Positions 1 to 12,834 are shown, counted from the first letter of the stretch. The stretch is 64,000 bases of DNA from Medicago truncatula (GCF_003473485.1 NC_053045.1:63117994-63181993), one strand, 5' to 3'. Translations and numbers: made by a program. The notes: generated by a model not told the origin, from the letters alone.

Positions 1-856
1 TATACAATTGAGAATGATTTACAATGACCAAAATTAAATGCTTCTCTTCTCTTGGTCATCCACCTATTTTGCCACGTGGCACTCAATCAAAAAACTTATT
101 TCAATTAAAGCTACATCACACATTTTCATTAGACCTTAAAGCATCAATGCTTCATTCTAATTTTAACAAAACTAATTATAAAAGACATTAAGTATTAAAT
201 GGTATATAACTTTTTTTTTATTTTTATTCTTTATTTGAACAATCAAAACTAAATATTTGAACTAATTATGTTTCTTTGCTGGTGATAATTTTACTGTTCT
301 AACTATATAAATAAGTGTTCAATTTAATTTAAAAAATATGACCATTGCGTGAAAAAATGAAAAGTATCAAAAACATATTTTTTATTTCTTAAGTTCTGTC
401 AAAAAAAAAAAAAGATGATTTCTTAAAGAAATTATAAATGAGTTTTTTCATCCTAACTAAAATATACAAATTTAATATTATGTAACACATAAATATCTAA
501 ATATGAAGCTTGTCCTAAGAACAAAATATAATTTTCTATAGCTCACACCGGAAAATATTTAAGTTTGTAAAAAAAAACAGCAAAATATTTATAAAAGAAA
601 ATGCAGTCAACAAAAAATTAAATGATAGTACTTGATTTGAATTACCAATTAATATTCCTTAAAACCAATAATTAAAACCAATTAATTTGTTAGATTTTCA
701 GAATGTCAAATTCTATAAATCACAAACTGAAATTTGTGTTGTATATAGACGGAATGGTATAGTGCATACATCACATATTATTAATAGTTTTAAATGTCTT
801 GAATTAGTTCTCAATTTTGAACCAGTTTTGGGCACTAAAGTCTGGTATTTTCAGCC

Positions 857-864
857 TATAAATA
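857..864 (+). promoter_or_regulatory. Orphan TATA-like box
   Basis: The sequence cctataaatagagg is a near-perfect plant TATA box. It is followed by sequence that resembles a short leader but contains no recognisable coding region. It may be the promoter of a decayed gene, of a retroelement LTR or of a non-coding transcript. Function is inference only. Confidence 0.3.
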
Positions 865-1919
865 GAGGCAACTCAAATGTGAAAAAAGTACATAATTTTT
901 CCTCAGCTCCGTAGAAAAAACTAACATTAGTATTTTGAGTACTATCACCAGCTATCGTGTTGTTTTTATATTCTTTATTATATTTACTTATTTTGTTGAT
1001 TATTTTATTTCGATATGTTTTTTTTTTTTTAATTTGGCAACCAAGACTTTCTTGAATTTATTCATCTGAATTTTGTTTTTCAAACATAAAACACGTTTTC
1101 TAATAAATGGATTGCGTCTGATATAAAGGAAAACTTAAAAAAATGGCAAATTAAAGGAAAACTTAATACCTTAATTTCATATACTATGTATACTTTTGTG
1201 TCTCATATATTTCTTTTGTAAATGCTTCTCCATTACTTTTGATTCAATACTGTCATGATTTTCAGCATCACATTCACGGGCTTTGCTTAGGATTACTTTT
1301 TTGTTTTTTAAAAAATACTTGTGATTACTTTTTGATAGCGAGGATTGTTTGAATATAATTGTGCATATACTGTAGGAAGTATACCTTTGAGTATTCCTTC
1401 TCGGAATATTCCTCCTTCAGTGTATATACTACTCCTTTTATACATCGTACAATTGGTATGGTATATTTCAATGAATAACTATCATTATCCAACTCTTCTC
1501 CTTGCGCCCAATATGAAATTGCCCAATTCATTATCTAGCATTAAAAACACTTGCTAATAATTTAAAAATTTGAGTATTCTAATTTTTGAAAGATGGGTTA
1601 TCCATCATTTTTCTAAATTTAAGCATTTAAAAATTTTAGTTTTCTAATTTAAGCACTTTTCAATTTTTTTTAAGGTTGATAATAATTAATATATTTTGTT
1701 TTTATTTTTAATCTTTTGTTTTAACGGTTTTTTTCATTTAAACATATTCCAATTCTAGAATAGAATATTAAAGATCATTGTAAAGTCATTAGTCCAAATC
1801 TGACATCTTTCATTTAAGATTTGTCTTAATATTTTAGGTTTTGATATTTTTTCTTCTTTTTTATTTCAAGTAATTTTTTGTTTTATTTTTGTGTTTTTGG
1901 TTTGAAACAAGATAAATTA

Positions 1920-2195
1920 TAATACATTATTTATTTTATGAACTCAAGTATAAGATCTTACTAAATAGAACAATATTTGTGTCGAAAAAAATATAGAATG
2001 ATTATAAAGTGGTTAGTGGATTTCATCAAAAGACAAATGGGTCGAAAGAATCTTTTATAATACATTATTTATTTTATCAACTCAAGTATAAGATCTTACT
2101 AAATGAACAATATTTGTGTCAAAAAAATATATAGAATGATTATAAAGTGGTTTGTGGATCCCACAAAAAGACAAATGGGTCGAAAGAGCATAATT
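1920..2195. repeat. Two-copy tandem duplication, 138-bp unit
   Basis: Two adjacent copies start with taatacattatttatttta at 1920 and 2058. Both contain ctcaagtataagatcttact and both end in agacaaatgggtcgaaaga. They differ by a few substitutions and small indels, so the duplication is not fresh. Confidence 0.85.
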
Positions 2196-3528
2196 TTGAT
2201 TTTTAAGTTGAATAATTTTCGATCAAGATTTACTTTTTGGTTGAACTCCAGATTTCAAGGACCCCTACTCCGTATACATTGATGGGTTTACAGAAAAATA
2301 ACTTTAAACCCAAATTTTTTTTGGTGTAAATAGATAATCTTCTATAATCAATGTAATTTATCATTTCATTAAAGGTGCATCCTATTTCAATGCATATAGG
2401 ATTCGGTATTGCTAATTAGTGCTGATGATTACTTTTGATTGGTAACTTAAATTCCATTTAATTGGCGTATTATTGCTAATTGGTTTTGAATTTTCTTTGC
2501 ACTCTAAGAGGGTAATCACATCCTATAAATATATAAGAAACAAATGTGAGAAGACATTTGGTAAACTCCTCTTAATAAAAAAAATAAAATGGATGTCTTT
2601 GTCTTTTAATTACTATCCCTACGTGTTTTTTTCTATTTATTTTTCCAAATTTATTGATTTGCAACATGAACGCTAACTCAAATGTCGTAGTGTCATGATT
2701 TCTAAAATCATAGACTCTACTTGGGATTATTTTGTTATGCCGAGGATTGTTTGAATGTATCTTGTGACTAAAATATTAAAATTTCATGAGTCACACTCAT
2801 TTGAAATGGTCTTATTCGATGTTTGAGGTTATCATTAATTTGTTGTTTTTAGTGTTCTTTTACTAAATTCAAAGTGTTTCTTGATAAATCTAATTTTCGA
2901 TTTTGATTTTTGATGCCTAGCGAAACCAAATTCAAGCGAAAAAGAGGCTCACATACATGTTTATAAAACAATTGAGAGAATGTGTTGTTAAGAACACGTG
3001 AGAATGTCATGCTATTACTTAGAGACAACTTCAAGATAGACAAAGTGCATCACATTAAATTTACAAGGGTTGACAATAATGATTTACCATGAAATTTGTA
3101 TAATTTCACTCCACGGGTTGGTATCTTCCAAGATGAAGATGATTTTGACATAGATTTGTTGGTTGGTGAATTTGTTTATATATTAAAAAAATTAAACAAC
3201 TTCATCGTAATAATATAAAATATCACACTACAATAATATTGTTTATTCTACTCAGGCGTTATTGGTTTACTAACTGCTATTGAAAAAAAAAGAGAAAATA
3301 TGTTAGAAATAACTTCAAAGAAAAAATTGTTGTCGTATAGTTAGACAATAATAGGTGAACATTTTTCGTTATTGAAATAGTCCATCAACATAATCAATTT
3401 ATGGGTGGCTTCCAGCAAAACCCATATATATATATATATAACATGTTTTTTTTCTTCAGTTCAATTGATTTGGGTTACAAGTAGGTGTTTTTCTAATAGA
3501 TTTCTTTTCTAATATTTTATTAAAAAAT

Positions 3529-3600
3529 AGCATAGCGCACTTGGTATGGTGATAACCTATCCACAAGATCGTGTGTTCAACTCCCATTGTCAATGTAATG
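3529..3600 (+). repeat. Possible tRNA-derived SINE head
   Basis: The segment gcgcacttggtatggtgat is followed about 20 bp later by gatcgtgtgttcaactccc. This resembles the spacing of pol III A and B boxes (B box like GTTCAANTCC). No poly-A tail or target duplication was established. Confidence 0.3.
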
Positions 3601-3869
3601 ATCTCTTTGATGGATGGTATGAAAGTATCTCTACTAACGTTCACTGAGCCTTGAGCCCTACCCTGATAAACCTTTGAAGCACAAAACGATAAAATAATTT
3701 AAGTGATTGAAAACAATGGAATAAAAAAATCACTTCAAAGATATGTATATTCCCTTAATCTACATATATTTTACTTATTATTTTTAACAAATATTATCAC
3801 CATAAATTAAAAAATATAAAAAAAAAATCAGCACAAATTTTCCCGTGCAGGGCACGTGTTTGAAACTAG

Positions 3870-4078
3870 TAACGAGTTATGCAATAAACCAGGAACGTTC
3901 AAACGCATGATTATGGAATTCTGCCCAAAAACGATGACATGCATCTTTACAAAAGAGTGGCTTCATCACTATCAATCAAAGAATTTGATTTGGTTACAAA
4001 TAAAGAACCCTTTATTCTTGCTCATTTCAATGTTTAAGATAAACTTTTTTTCCTCTCAAACCATTGATCCATCATCAC
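3870..4078 (+). repeat. Direct repeat, copy 1
   Basis: The core 3913-4078 matches 9634-9800 in the same orientation, sharing atggaattctgcccaaaa and tatcaatcaaagaatttgat with scattered substitutions. The 5' part (cgagttatgcaataaacc) matches near 9448, so copy 1 lacks roughly 140 bp present in copy 2. The two copies bracket the DUF946 gene. Identity of the repeat family is unknown. Confidence 0.7.
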
Positions 4079-4894
4079 TCGTCGATAGGAGTTTTCAAAC
4101 TTCTAGGATGATAATTTATTCTTGGAGACTTGTTGAATCAAGGGTGTTCTCATACTCACATGTTATACCTTGAGTGGAGGCGGAGATACTTAAACCATAT
4201 GATAACCACGGTTCCTCCACCTCCAAGATAGGAGGAGTATGATCCCCTAGAGTCTAGGCCAATACACCAACAGGTACCTGCCTGAACAATGAATTTAGCA
4301 TTTGAAATGCTCCTCCACATATAAAACTTGGATTCTGACCAAGTGAAGCCATCAGAAATATCTTGCTTTAAATTATCAGGTCTGAATTTCTCTGGAATTT
4401 CCGTACTTATTTAGCAAACTATGTGTTTGGTTCTGAATGTATGGTTGTAATTAGCATTCATCATTTAGTATTAGTACGACATTGCTGGGGGCTGCGTGCA
4501 TGTGTATCACATCACATTAAATTAATTTCAACACAAAAAGGAATGAATGTTTTAATATAAAATAATTTCAAGACCATTAAGAGCATTGAGTCTTGTAAAA
4601 AAAAAAGAGCAGAATTGAGTTTGGCGGGATAATTCCATGATTACGCGAATTAATAAATATTAATGATGGTGATGATGATACACGGTAACACGGAATAAAC
4701 ATTTTTGAAAAAGCTCAAATCAATATTTTTTAATTAAGTTCAGTTAATTGTAGATTGATTATGTGATTATATGAGATGAAAGTTGATGTGATTAACATCA
4801 TTATTATGTTTTATAAGGCTTAAAAACATTAAGTTTAGTTAATTGTGTAAACAAATATTTAGTTTATTGAATAGTTATATATAACTTTTTTAAT

Positions 4895-5088
4895 GGGTCC
4901 TGCTAACCGGTGTTCCGGAGCACTGGTTAAGTATACCATAAAAAGGAATTATACCATAAAACGAAATTGTTTTTGACTTTATTATAAATTAATTACACAA
5001 TTTCAATACATTAACTGCTATATAATTTCCTTTTTCATATCCTTAACCAGTGCCCCAGAAACATCGGTTAACATTTCTCTTTTTTAAT
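4895..5088. mobile_element. MITE with ~40-bp TIRs and 10-bp target duplication
   Basis: The ends gggtcctgctaaccggtgtt and the reverse complement of aaacatcggttaacatttct form imperfect inverted repeats of about 40 bp, both containing gcactggttaag. The element is bounded by the 10-bp direct repeat cttttttaat at 4885-4894 and 5089-5098. The 10-bp duplication fits Mutator-like elements. At 194 bp it is non-autonomous. Confidence 0.75.
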
Positions 5089-5400
5089 TGATGATTCATT
5101 TTATGAACCATTTAAGTTGGCTTGGTCTCTTTTGGTGCAGTGTGGCTTAGTTTTCCTAATATCTTCCATTACATTATTCTTTTTATGAAAATTACTAATT
5201 TATATTGTCCATTCTCCCATGTTTTTTTTTCTCACTATTAATTAATACATTTCTTCCCATGATTTACCTTTCTCCGTGATTCAACCTTAATTAATCAATA
5301 TACAAGAAAAAACTAAAACACAATTCAATTAAAGAATAGGAGAAACAGATTATGAATCACCATATACCAAAAGTGGGAAATGGGTTGGATTTATATATGT

Positions 5401-5475
5401 TTGGTCAGTCCGCATGCCTCTACGCATGAGCCGGATTAGTCGCCCATCATTGGTGGGTCGGAAACCGGCGTGAAA
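5401..5475 (+). repeat. GC-rich island, probable repeat fragment
   Basis: A roughly 75-bp stretch with tccgcatgcctctacgcatg and gtgggtcggaaaccggcgtg stands out from the surrounding AT-rich DNA. It lies about 300 bp upstream of the DUF946 start codon. It looks like a fragment of a dispersed repeat rather than a promoter element, but I cannot name the family. Confidence 0.35.
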
Positions 5476-5761
5476 GAAAAAAAAAGTGGGAAATGGGAAT
5501 TGAGCTAAAATACCTTTTCAAAAATATATATGGTAATTCAATTAAAAATATTCAACAAAAACCACTTTATATATAGTATATATTTAATTTTTTTTTGGAG
5601 AGAATTTAATACATTTATATATTTATAGGGAAGATGTGAGTATTTGTGCAGTATCAAATTTGTGTGTATTTCTTTTTCTAAATTCAATAAGCAAAAGTGT
5701 TAGTATCTTTCAAGGGTGAAATGAAATAGAGTTTGATTTGAGGAAGAAAGGGATTATACAA

Positions 5762-8700
5762 ATGGTTGTGAATGGGGGGATCCTTTTTGTTTGTGTTGTG
5801 CTTCTCATGGCAATCGAGGTTCCTAGAGCAGCTGCACAAATGGGTCAAATTCCAGGTACTTTTCTTCTATGTCATTGTTACTTTACTTTTCTTAGTTCTT
5901 CATTTTTTTTTGCATTGTTCTTTTTTGTTAACATTAGAACAAACATGTGTGTAGATGATTCATTGACACTAAATCTTAACCATTAGATCTAATTAATTCA
6001 TCGACCAACAATATTCTATCTTTTTAAACATGAAAACATATAGAAGAGAAGCACGACACCAATGAAATCACAAAACATTATTACAGTAACGTGCGTTTGT
6101 TAGGAATAAAAAAAGACGATTTTGACATTTTATAATTTATAAATTGTATAAAAAATTAGATTCTATTTTGTGTTTGTTTATTACAATAAAAGTGTTTTCT
6201 TTTTTCAATTGATTTTTACAAAAGTGATAATTTTATCATAATAGTGATTTATAGTTTGTTTATTATTGAAAAAAAAAGTAGAATAATTTTAGATATGCAA
6301 CCATTAGACCTGAATAATGATTTTGTTTGTTTGAATGAAACTATATAAAAGTGATATTTTTATTATAAAATTACTTCAAACTTTTGACGGTAATTTCATT
6401 TAAAGTTTTTTCCTTATTATTTTCTTGTCTCCAAAAGTTGTACAAATAAATAGAAATCTTTAAATGTGATTATTATTATTTTCTTCTAAAAAAGAGTAAC
6501 CATAGTTTTTTTTTTTTTTTGAAGAAGCTAAAATAGAATATATTACTGAACGCCTGAATATTTCAGCACAAGAAGTGCTAAAAAAGAGTAACCATAGTTT
6601 TTTGATATTCCAAGTTTCAATTGTAGTCCATGTCTGATTTGAGATATACTATATCCCACCTAATGAGGAAATTCCCCTAACGAGGCTGAGTGTTTTTATT
6701 TACTTTAATCATCTAGTTGCACCCAAGTGGAAAAAAAAAAAAAAAACCCAACTCAGATCCAAGCCGTGGGACAATTTTTCAGTTGAAATCCAATTACGGC
6801 ACTGTATTTTCTAAATATAGTAATCAAACTATTTAGAATTTCTCAAAAAAATTAAAAAAAGCAATTTAAAAGTTGTTGATAGTTTTGTGAAAAAAACTTC
6901 CCCGGCAATGTTGTGTGACCGACCGTTTGCCAAGCATTTTTCATAGAGATAAACCCGCAATTCTCTCTCTCTCAGTAGGGACTGAGAAATTTTGAATGCC
7001 ATTTAAAAATAGTCATTTCAATATAATATTTGAATTTATAAAATTACAAATGCTTCTTATGATTACTTACGGACCCGTCCGAAAATGCTACATGATATTG
7101 TTGCAAGTTATTATTATTGAGAACAATTTAAGTCGTAACATTAAAAATAGATAAGATTTGCCACACGTTTCTAGAGAAAAATACTCTCCGTTTTACGAAT
7201 CGATTTTGTTAAGAAGAGTTATCTCTAATATGAATACTTCAATTTGTAAAATGACCTTATTATCTTGGCATTAACACATTGTGTAATTGTCTTACCACAT
7301 GTTCTTGTTTATTATGCAGAGCGTAAGAATATCTTCAAGAAAATGCGAACTCACTCCCGCCCCATTGATACCGTATTCAAGCTTCCAACTGCAACTACTT
7401 CTTGGCCAAAAGGTATCCATCATTTGATTTCCATTTTTCTCTCCTTTTATGATATATTATAGAGAATACTCTGATTATAACATCCGTTGAATTGCAACAT
7501 ACAGGTAATGGTTTCGCGAGAGGAGTCCTCGATCTAGGTGGGCTGCAAGTGTCTGCAGCATCAACGTTTAACAAAATTTGGGGCGCCATTGATGGTGGAC
7601 CGGATGATAAAGGAGCCTCAGTGTTCGAACCAACAGGAATACCTCAAGGATTCTCTATGTTAGGCAGCTACAGCCAACCCAACAACAAACCTCTTTTTGG
7701 GTATGTTCTTGTAGCAAAAGATGTTTCTTCAAGCACCACAAAAAGCACATTAAAGCCACCAATTGATTACACATTTGTATTGAAAGCTAAATCCTATTCA
7801 GCTACTCAAGTCTTGCCTTTGTATATTTGGCTACCAGTAGCACCTAATGGCTACCGTGCTTTAGGCCATGTTGTCACCAAAACACGAGACAAACCTCCCC
7901 TTGACAAAATCATGTGTGTTAGATCAGACCTCACAGAGAAATGCGAAACTTCTTCGTTGATTTGGGAATCCGAAGACTTCAATTTCTATGACGTTAGACC
8001 AATAAGTAGAGGAACTCAAGCTCGAGGCATTCATGTAGGCACTTTTGTTGCACAAAATGGTAGACTTACTAACCCTCCATCTATTTCATGTTTGAAAAAC
8101 CTTAATTCCATTTCAAAGATCATGCCTAATCTACAACAAATTAAAGCAATACTCAAAGTTTACTCTCCATTTGTATACCTACATCCTGATGAAAAATACT
8201 TACCTTCATCAGTCAATTGGTTTTTCTCCAATGGAGCATTACTATACAAGAAAGGTCATGAGTCAAATCCTAGACCAATAGCACAAAATGGTACTAACCT
8301 TCCTCAGGGTCCTAATCCTAAACATGACCGCGCCTATTGGATAGACCTACCAGCTGATCATGCAAATAAAGATAGGGTAAAGCAAGGTAATTTACAAAGT
8401 GCGGAATCTTATGTACATGTGAAGCCAATGTTTGGAGGAACCTTCACTGATTTTGCAATGTGGACTTTTTACCCTTTCAATGGACCTGGAAGGTTAAAAA
8501 TAGGGTTTATAAATATTAAATTAGAGAGAATAGGTGAACATGTTGGTGACTGGGAGCATGTGACATTAAGGGTAAGTAATTTGGATGGTAAATTATGGAA
8601 AGTCTATTTCTCACATCATAAGACAGGTTCATGGGTTGATTCCTCTCAACTTGAATTCCAAAATGATACTAGCAATATTGATTTTCCAACAAAAAGACCT

Positions 8701-9078
8701 GTTGTTCATGCTTCATTGCATGGCCATTCAACATATCCACATGCTGGCCTTGTTCTACTAGGGAAAAAAGGAATAGGTGCAAGAGATGATACTGATAAAA
8801 GTAGCAAAGTTATGGATATGGGGAAATATGTATTGGTTTCTGCAGAGTATTTGGGTTCTAAAGTTAAAGAGCCAGCATGGTTGAATTTTTATAGGACATG
8901 GGGCCCACATGTTGACTATAAATTAGAGGATGAATTGAATAAATTGAAGAAGTTGTTTCTAGGGAAGCTAAAACATGTTTTTGAAAAAGTTATTAGGGGT
9001 TTACCAAAAGAAATGCTGCAAGAGGAAGGACCAACAGGTCCAAAGGAAAAGAAAAATTGGAATGGTGATGAACTTTGA
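5762..9078 (+). CDS. DUF946 / VPS62-like protein (586 aa)
   Basis: Three exons join in frame: 5762-5855, 7320-7412 and 7505-9078, all with GT-AG introns, giving 586 residues. Residues 1-26 (MVVNGGILFVCVVLLMAIEV, then PRAAA) form a clear signal peptide or anchor. The body matches the plant DUF946 family annotated as vacuolar protein sorting-associated protein 62-like: FARGVLDLGGLQVSAASTFN near residue 65, a YLHPDEKYLPSSV block, GDWEHVTLR, and HASLHGHSTYPHAG followed by the end domain with RTWGP. Length is typical of the family. Molecular function is unknown; the VPS62 name rests on weak similarity to a yeast protein. The first ATG downstream of an in-frame stop was used as start. Intron 1 (1464 bp) contains a LINE-tail insertion. 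Confidence 0.92.
6486..6603 (-). mobile_element. Tiny 5'-truncated LINE tail with ~20-bp target duplication
   Basis: The 20-bp sequence ctaaaaaagagtaaccatag occurs at 6486 and again at 6577-6597, followed each time by a T run. Between the copies is a poly-T tract followed by gaagaagctaaaatagaata, about 66 bp. Read on the minus strand this is a short 3' end followed by poly-A, the signature of target-primed reverse transcription. It sits in intron 1 of the DUF946 gene. Confidence 0.7.
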
Positions 9079-11241
9079 ATTATGTAGACATTTCTTTAGT
9101 TATATTCATCTGTTTTTTTTTTTTTTTTTTTGACCAATTTATATTAATCTGTCAAACTTCAAAGTTGTTTGAGAATAATGTTAATTGGTGAAATTGTAAA
9201 ACTTTGTGAAGCAATGAATAATATTGAGGACAAAATTGTACGATAGAGTAAACATCAATCCAAATAACATTATGTAGAATCAGAATCCAATTAGAAAGCT
9301 CTACAAAATTTATGGTACATAAATGAAACTGAAGAACACATCAGCAAGCGACGACATAGTAGACTTGACCACACTCGTAATAGCGCAGAAAATCGTAGCT
9401 ATGCAGAAATGCATAAACCAGATACACTTATAAACCAACCTATAACGCGAATTATGCAGTAAATCATGAACATTTAAACGCAACAATGCAGAATCGTATA
9501 TATGGGAAAATTCACGTAGCAGCACAAAACACAATTGTAGAAAAAGCGGAAATGAAAATAGACAAAAATAAAAAGCAGCTAAACACTTAACAAAGAAATT
9601 AAAAACAAGATTGAGAGAAGAGAAGAATTGATCATGGAATTCTGCCCAAAACTGACGACATGCATCTTTAGAAAAGAATGGATGTATCACTATCAATCAA
9701 AGAATTTGATCTGACTACAAATAGAGAACCTCTTTGTTATTTCTCATTTCAATGTTCAAGATAAAAAAAATTCTCTCAAACCCTTGACCCCCCTCATCAA
9801 TGTTTTAAAACCTTGATCGCTTATCGACCTGGTCAAGGCCCCAAATCACTTGATCATTAGTAGGTTATCAACTTGCATGTTGCATATCTGTTCGGCTACT
9901 CCACTGAGAGACATTTTCTTGCGCTCCAAGGGTTGTTTACCGTGAATTTTTTAAAGCTTGTAGCTTTGTTCCTATTGCATCGAAATTATGGTTTTGTACC
10001 TTGGCCGAGTATATTTATGGTCCATCGAAACTTTTTTTGAATGATAAATGTTAGTAGTTAATATTTTGTCTGGATTTTAAACGGAACTTCAACCTTTGTT
10101 TTTCTTAAATAAATTTGTTGTGTAATTTTGAGTGATTGGGTGGTGTTTTTTTAAAAAAAAAAAATTGGATAATTAAAAATAGTAAAATATAATAAGGTTA
10201 AGAATGAAAGAAAATGTAAAAAATTAGAGTTATAAATTCAAACATTACTTAAAATAACATATAAAAAAAAGTTATAAGCTAATAAGAAAAGTTTATTTAG
10301 CAAACACTTTTCATTTGATCAAACAAGCTTATATAAGTTAGTTCAATAAATTATTAATCTATCTAACCACAAGAATCATCGATTCAACTGTTGGGATTTT
10401 GTATTATGATATTTTATCTCACTTTTATATGCCCTTCGTCCGTTTCTTATTCATCTCATCACCAATCACATCTCATTAATTTCTTTCGTCTTCCTCTTCT
10501 TTTTCTTTTTTCTTTCTGCCTTTTCTACACCACTACTAATTGAAGAGAATCATTGTTGTTCTTGAACACTAAAAATTACTCTAAAAAGGTAGTACCAAAT
10601 ACTTTTTGATACTATATTAGGGTCCCACAACAAGTTGTACAACATGAATATCCAGTGACCGTAACACATAATAGGACTTGTCTCGGTGGTTTAATCTTAA
10701 CCGCTAGAGGATACAAAAACAGATAAGAACTTTGAGACAAAAATTAATTGTCACCTATGCAAGGGCCAGTGGTATGAATATGATGAGCCATAACTCATAA
10801 ACAATTCACAACCAAGTATTGTATATTCTCAAGATTGAATCTATCTTTGGATTAGATATCAGGAAATAGTTGTTCCTTGCTGTCCTCATCTCTTTCTTTT
10901 ACTCAACTAGATAGATAACAATATCACATATTCATTCACAACATGATTCTAGCTAGTTAGTGGGAGAGTTTGTAGGTCCCACTGGTACCATATGACCCAC
11001 CAACTCACATGCATGCCCACTCCATACATTTCAACTCACCTTTTTTGTTAACCTTAATAATTCTTCCTTTTGTTATCAAAGCTATATATATAGTATATCT
11101 TTGGGACAACACATGAGAAAAAAAAAACATCAAAGTTGAGAAAAGAGATTAGCATGTTATAACTATAAACTAGAATATACTTTGTTTCATGCCAAAGTAG
11201 ATAATTTTTTAAGCCTATAACAAGATTGATTATACACAAAT
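9079..11241. other. Intergenic region with second copy of direct repeat
   Basis: There is no coding region that I can support. The minus-strand open frame near 9310-9696 overlaps a repeat and has no recognisable domain. The segment contains the second copy of the direct repeat (9448-9800), AT-rich filler, and a CT-rich stretch at 10480-10540. TATA-like tatatatag near 11090 probably belongs to the small gene that follows. Confidence 0.6.
9448..9800 (+). repeat. Direct repeat, copy 2
   Basis: This is the longer copy of the repeat found at 3870-4078. The shared core is 9634-9800. The part from cgaattatgcagtaaatcat to about 9630 carries roughly 140 bp missing from copy 1. The copies lie in direct orientation on either side of the DUF946 gene. 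Confidence 0.7.
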
Positions 11242-12045
11242 ATGGAGGTTGCTGTTGAACTTGAAGATGATTTGTATTTTGCAGACTTAAGCAAGCAAAT
11301 TTCACTCTTAATTATGGATGAAGATGAAGATCCTCTTACTTCTCATCCTTCACACTCTCTTCAGGTTTTTACTCGCACCTTTTTGATACTACTTCGCCAC
11401 ATAATCATGCATTTAACGTGACACAATTTGGACAGTCAAATTAAATTTAAACTTCCAACTTTACTAAATTGAGTCCAAAATATAAAGTTGGAATATGAAC
11501 CGTCTTATCTTACCGAATATGTACGATCATAGATAATTCAAATTCAACATATATCTCATGGGATATTGCTATCCCGAAATTCATGAATACTATATATTAC
11601 GACTCACTCACTTTCCGACTCGAGTCTAAAATATAAAATTAGAGCATGAATTGTCTAATCTTGATCCGACGGTCTAAATGTGAACAATTTAATTCAAATT
11701 CCACATATATTCACACTAAACAATTTCCAATTATGGTATTGACCAAAGAGTGATTTTATTCATTATGCTAACGATAATTATGATCTTAATTAATATTCTT
11801 AAACAAATTTTCAGTCTTTCTCTGGAGCAATCCATCCTCCTCCACAGTCAAATTTCCTGTACGAGCAAATGGCTTTGAGAAGACAAAGCAAAGGGACAGG
11901 TGTGTTTATCCCACAGTCAACAACACAACCAAGAAGGAAGCACAGAAAAGGAAGATCTTCTTCATATGCAAAATGTCAAAAACAATCTCAAGATACAACA
12001 AGAACGGTTTCTCAAAATTCTTTTAAACCTATAAATAATGGTTGA
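11242..12045 (+). CDS. Small basic protein with GTGVFIP motif (117 aa)
   Basis: Two exons, 11242-11364 and 11815-12045, join in phase 0 across a GT-AG intron and give 117 residues. The N-terminal 41 residues are acidic (VELEDD, MDEDEDP). The C-terminal 77 residues are basic and contain LRRQSKGTGVFIPQST followed by PRRKHRKGRSSS, a likely nuclear localisation signal, and a Gln/Ser-rich tail. I recall similar GTGVF(I/L)P segments in uncharacterised plant proteins but cannot name a family or function. A TATA-like tract lies about 150 bp upstream. An upstream ATG near 11112 is not in frame with a long peptide. Exon joining and codon use make a real gene likely. Confidence 0.7.
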
Positions 12046-12834
12046 GGATACATACATGTGTTGATCCTTCTTCAAAACAGCATGATTTTCTACATCATTA
12101 GTTACTTTGCCAAGTATGAATAATTCTATAGATGGTTAATTTCAAGGATTTATATATACATAGGCCATTATGTACATGGGAATGCCAGTATTATTTTATT
12201 AGTCTTATTATAGCAAAGGTCCCTGCAAGGTTTATTCTGTAACACTTCACCGTGTGGGGAAGTTTTTATCTAGTTTGATAAGTTTTTTTTTTTTTTTTTA
12301 TTATTATTATTTTTTTTATCTAATTGTATTGTAATATATATGATGATGTATCCACTTAATTGTAATATAAGCTTATTCCACTTAATCTCTACAACTATGT
12401 GTTTGGTAAGATGGAAGTTCAAAGAAACATCAAATCAATTCGTACTGTATGCAGATATTTATTTGTTTTCACTAGATTCCTATATGTCCTTGTAACTATT
12501 CTTCAAATAGAAGTTTAGTCCAACTCCTTGTATGAATGAAAAAAATACAAGACTATTACCTTTTTTACTCATGTATTTCTCACGCGTCCTATTTTTTTTT
12601 TTTTTATACAAAATTACTATTTGTTCGGATAATTTTGAATTATAAAATTTAAAATTTGGTATTGTTTAAATTTACAGAACAGAATTCAAACATAGTTTGG
12701 ATTATAGAATCTGAAACTTGGTATTGCTCAAATTTACAGAACAGTAATAATGTATAGTATTAAGAAGACCAACTTGAAAATGACAGAAAATATAATATTA
12801 AGAAGACAAAATACTTTTTTTCCTTCTAGTTTAA
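12046..12834. other. 3' flank and AT-rich spacer
   Basis: This is the probable 3' UTR of the small gene followed by poly-T tracts (near 12280 and 12590). A short imperfect duplication lies at 12640-12745, where ggtattg and aaatttacagaacag each occur twice. No coding region is seen. Confidence 0.6.

Larger units (their letters stand above)
1..5761. other. Gene-poor AT-rich intergenic region
   Basis: I see no supportable protein gene here. All open frames are short, lack recognisable domains and are composed of AT-rich low-complexity codons. The stretch does hold an orphan TATA-like box near 857, a 138-bp tandem duplication (1920-2195), a weak tRNA-like SINE candidate near 3529, one copy of a direct repeat (3870-4078), a short inverted-repeat element with a 10-bp target duplication (4895-5088) and a GC-rich island near 5400. 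Confidence 0.7.

Noticed and set aside
3856-4173. 105-codon open frame as a gene
   Set aside because: It overlaps the direct repeat that also occurs near 9634, where the frame is not conserved, and it has no domain.
5401-5475. tRNA gene
   Set aside because: The GC-rich island has no cloverleaf, A box or B box in proper spacing.
9310-9696. 128-codon minus-strand open frame rich in Phe and Leu
   Set aside because: It has no domain, overlaps the direct repeat copy 2 and has hydrophobic low-complexity content expected of AT-rich noise.
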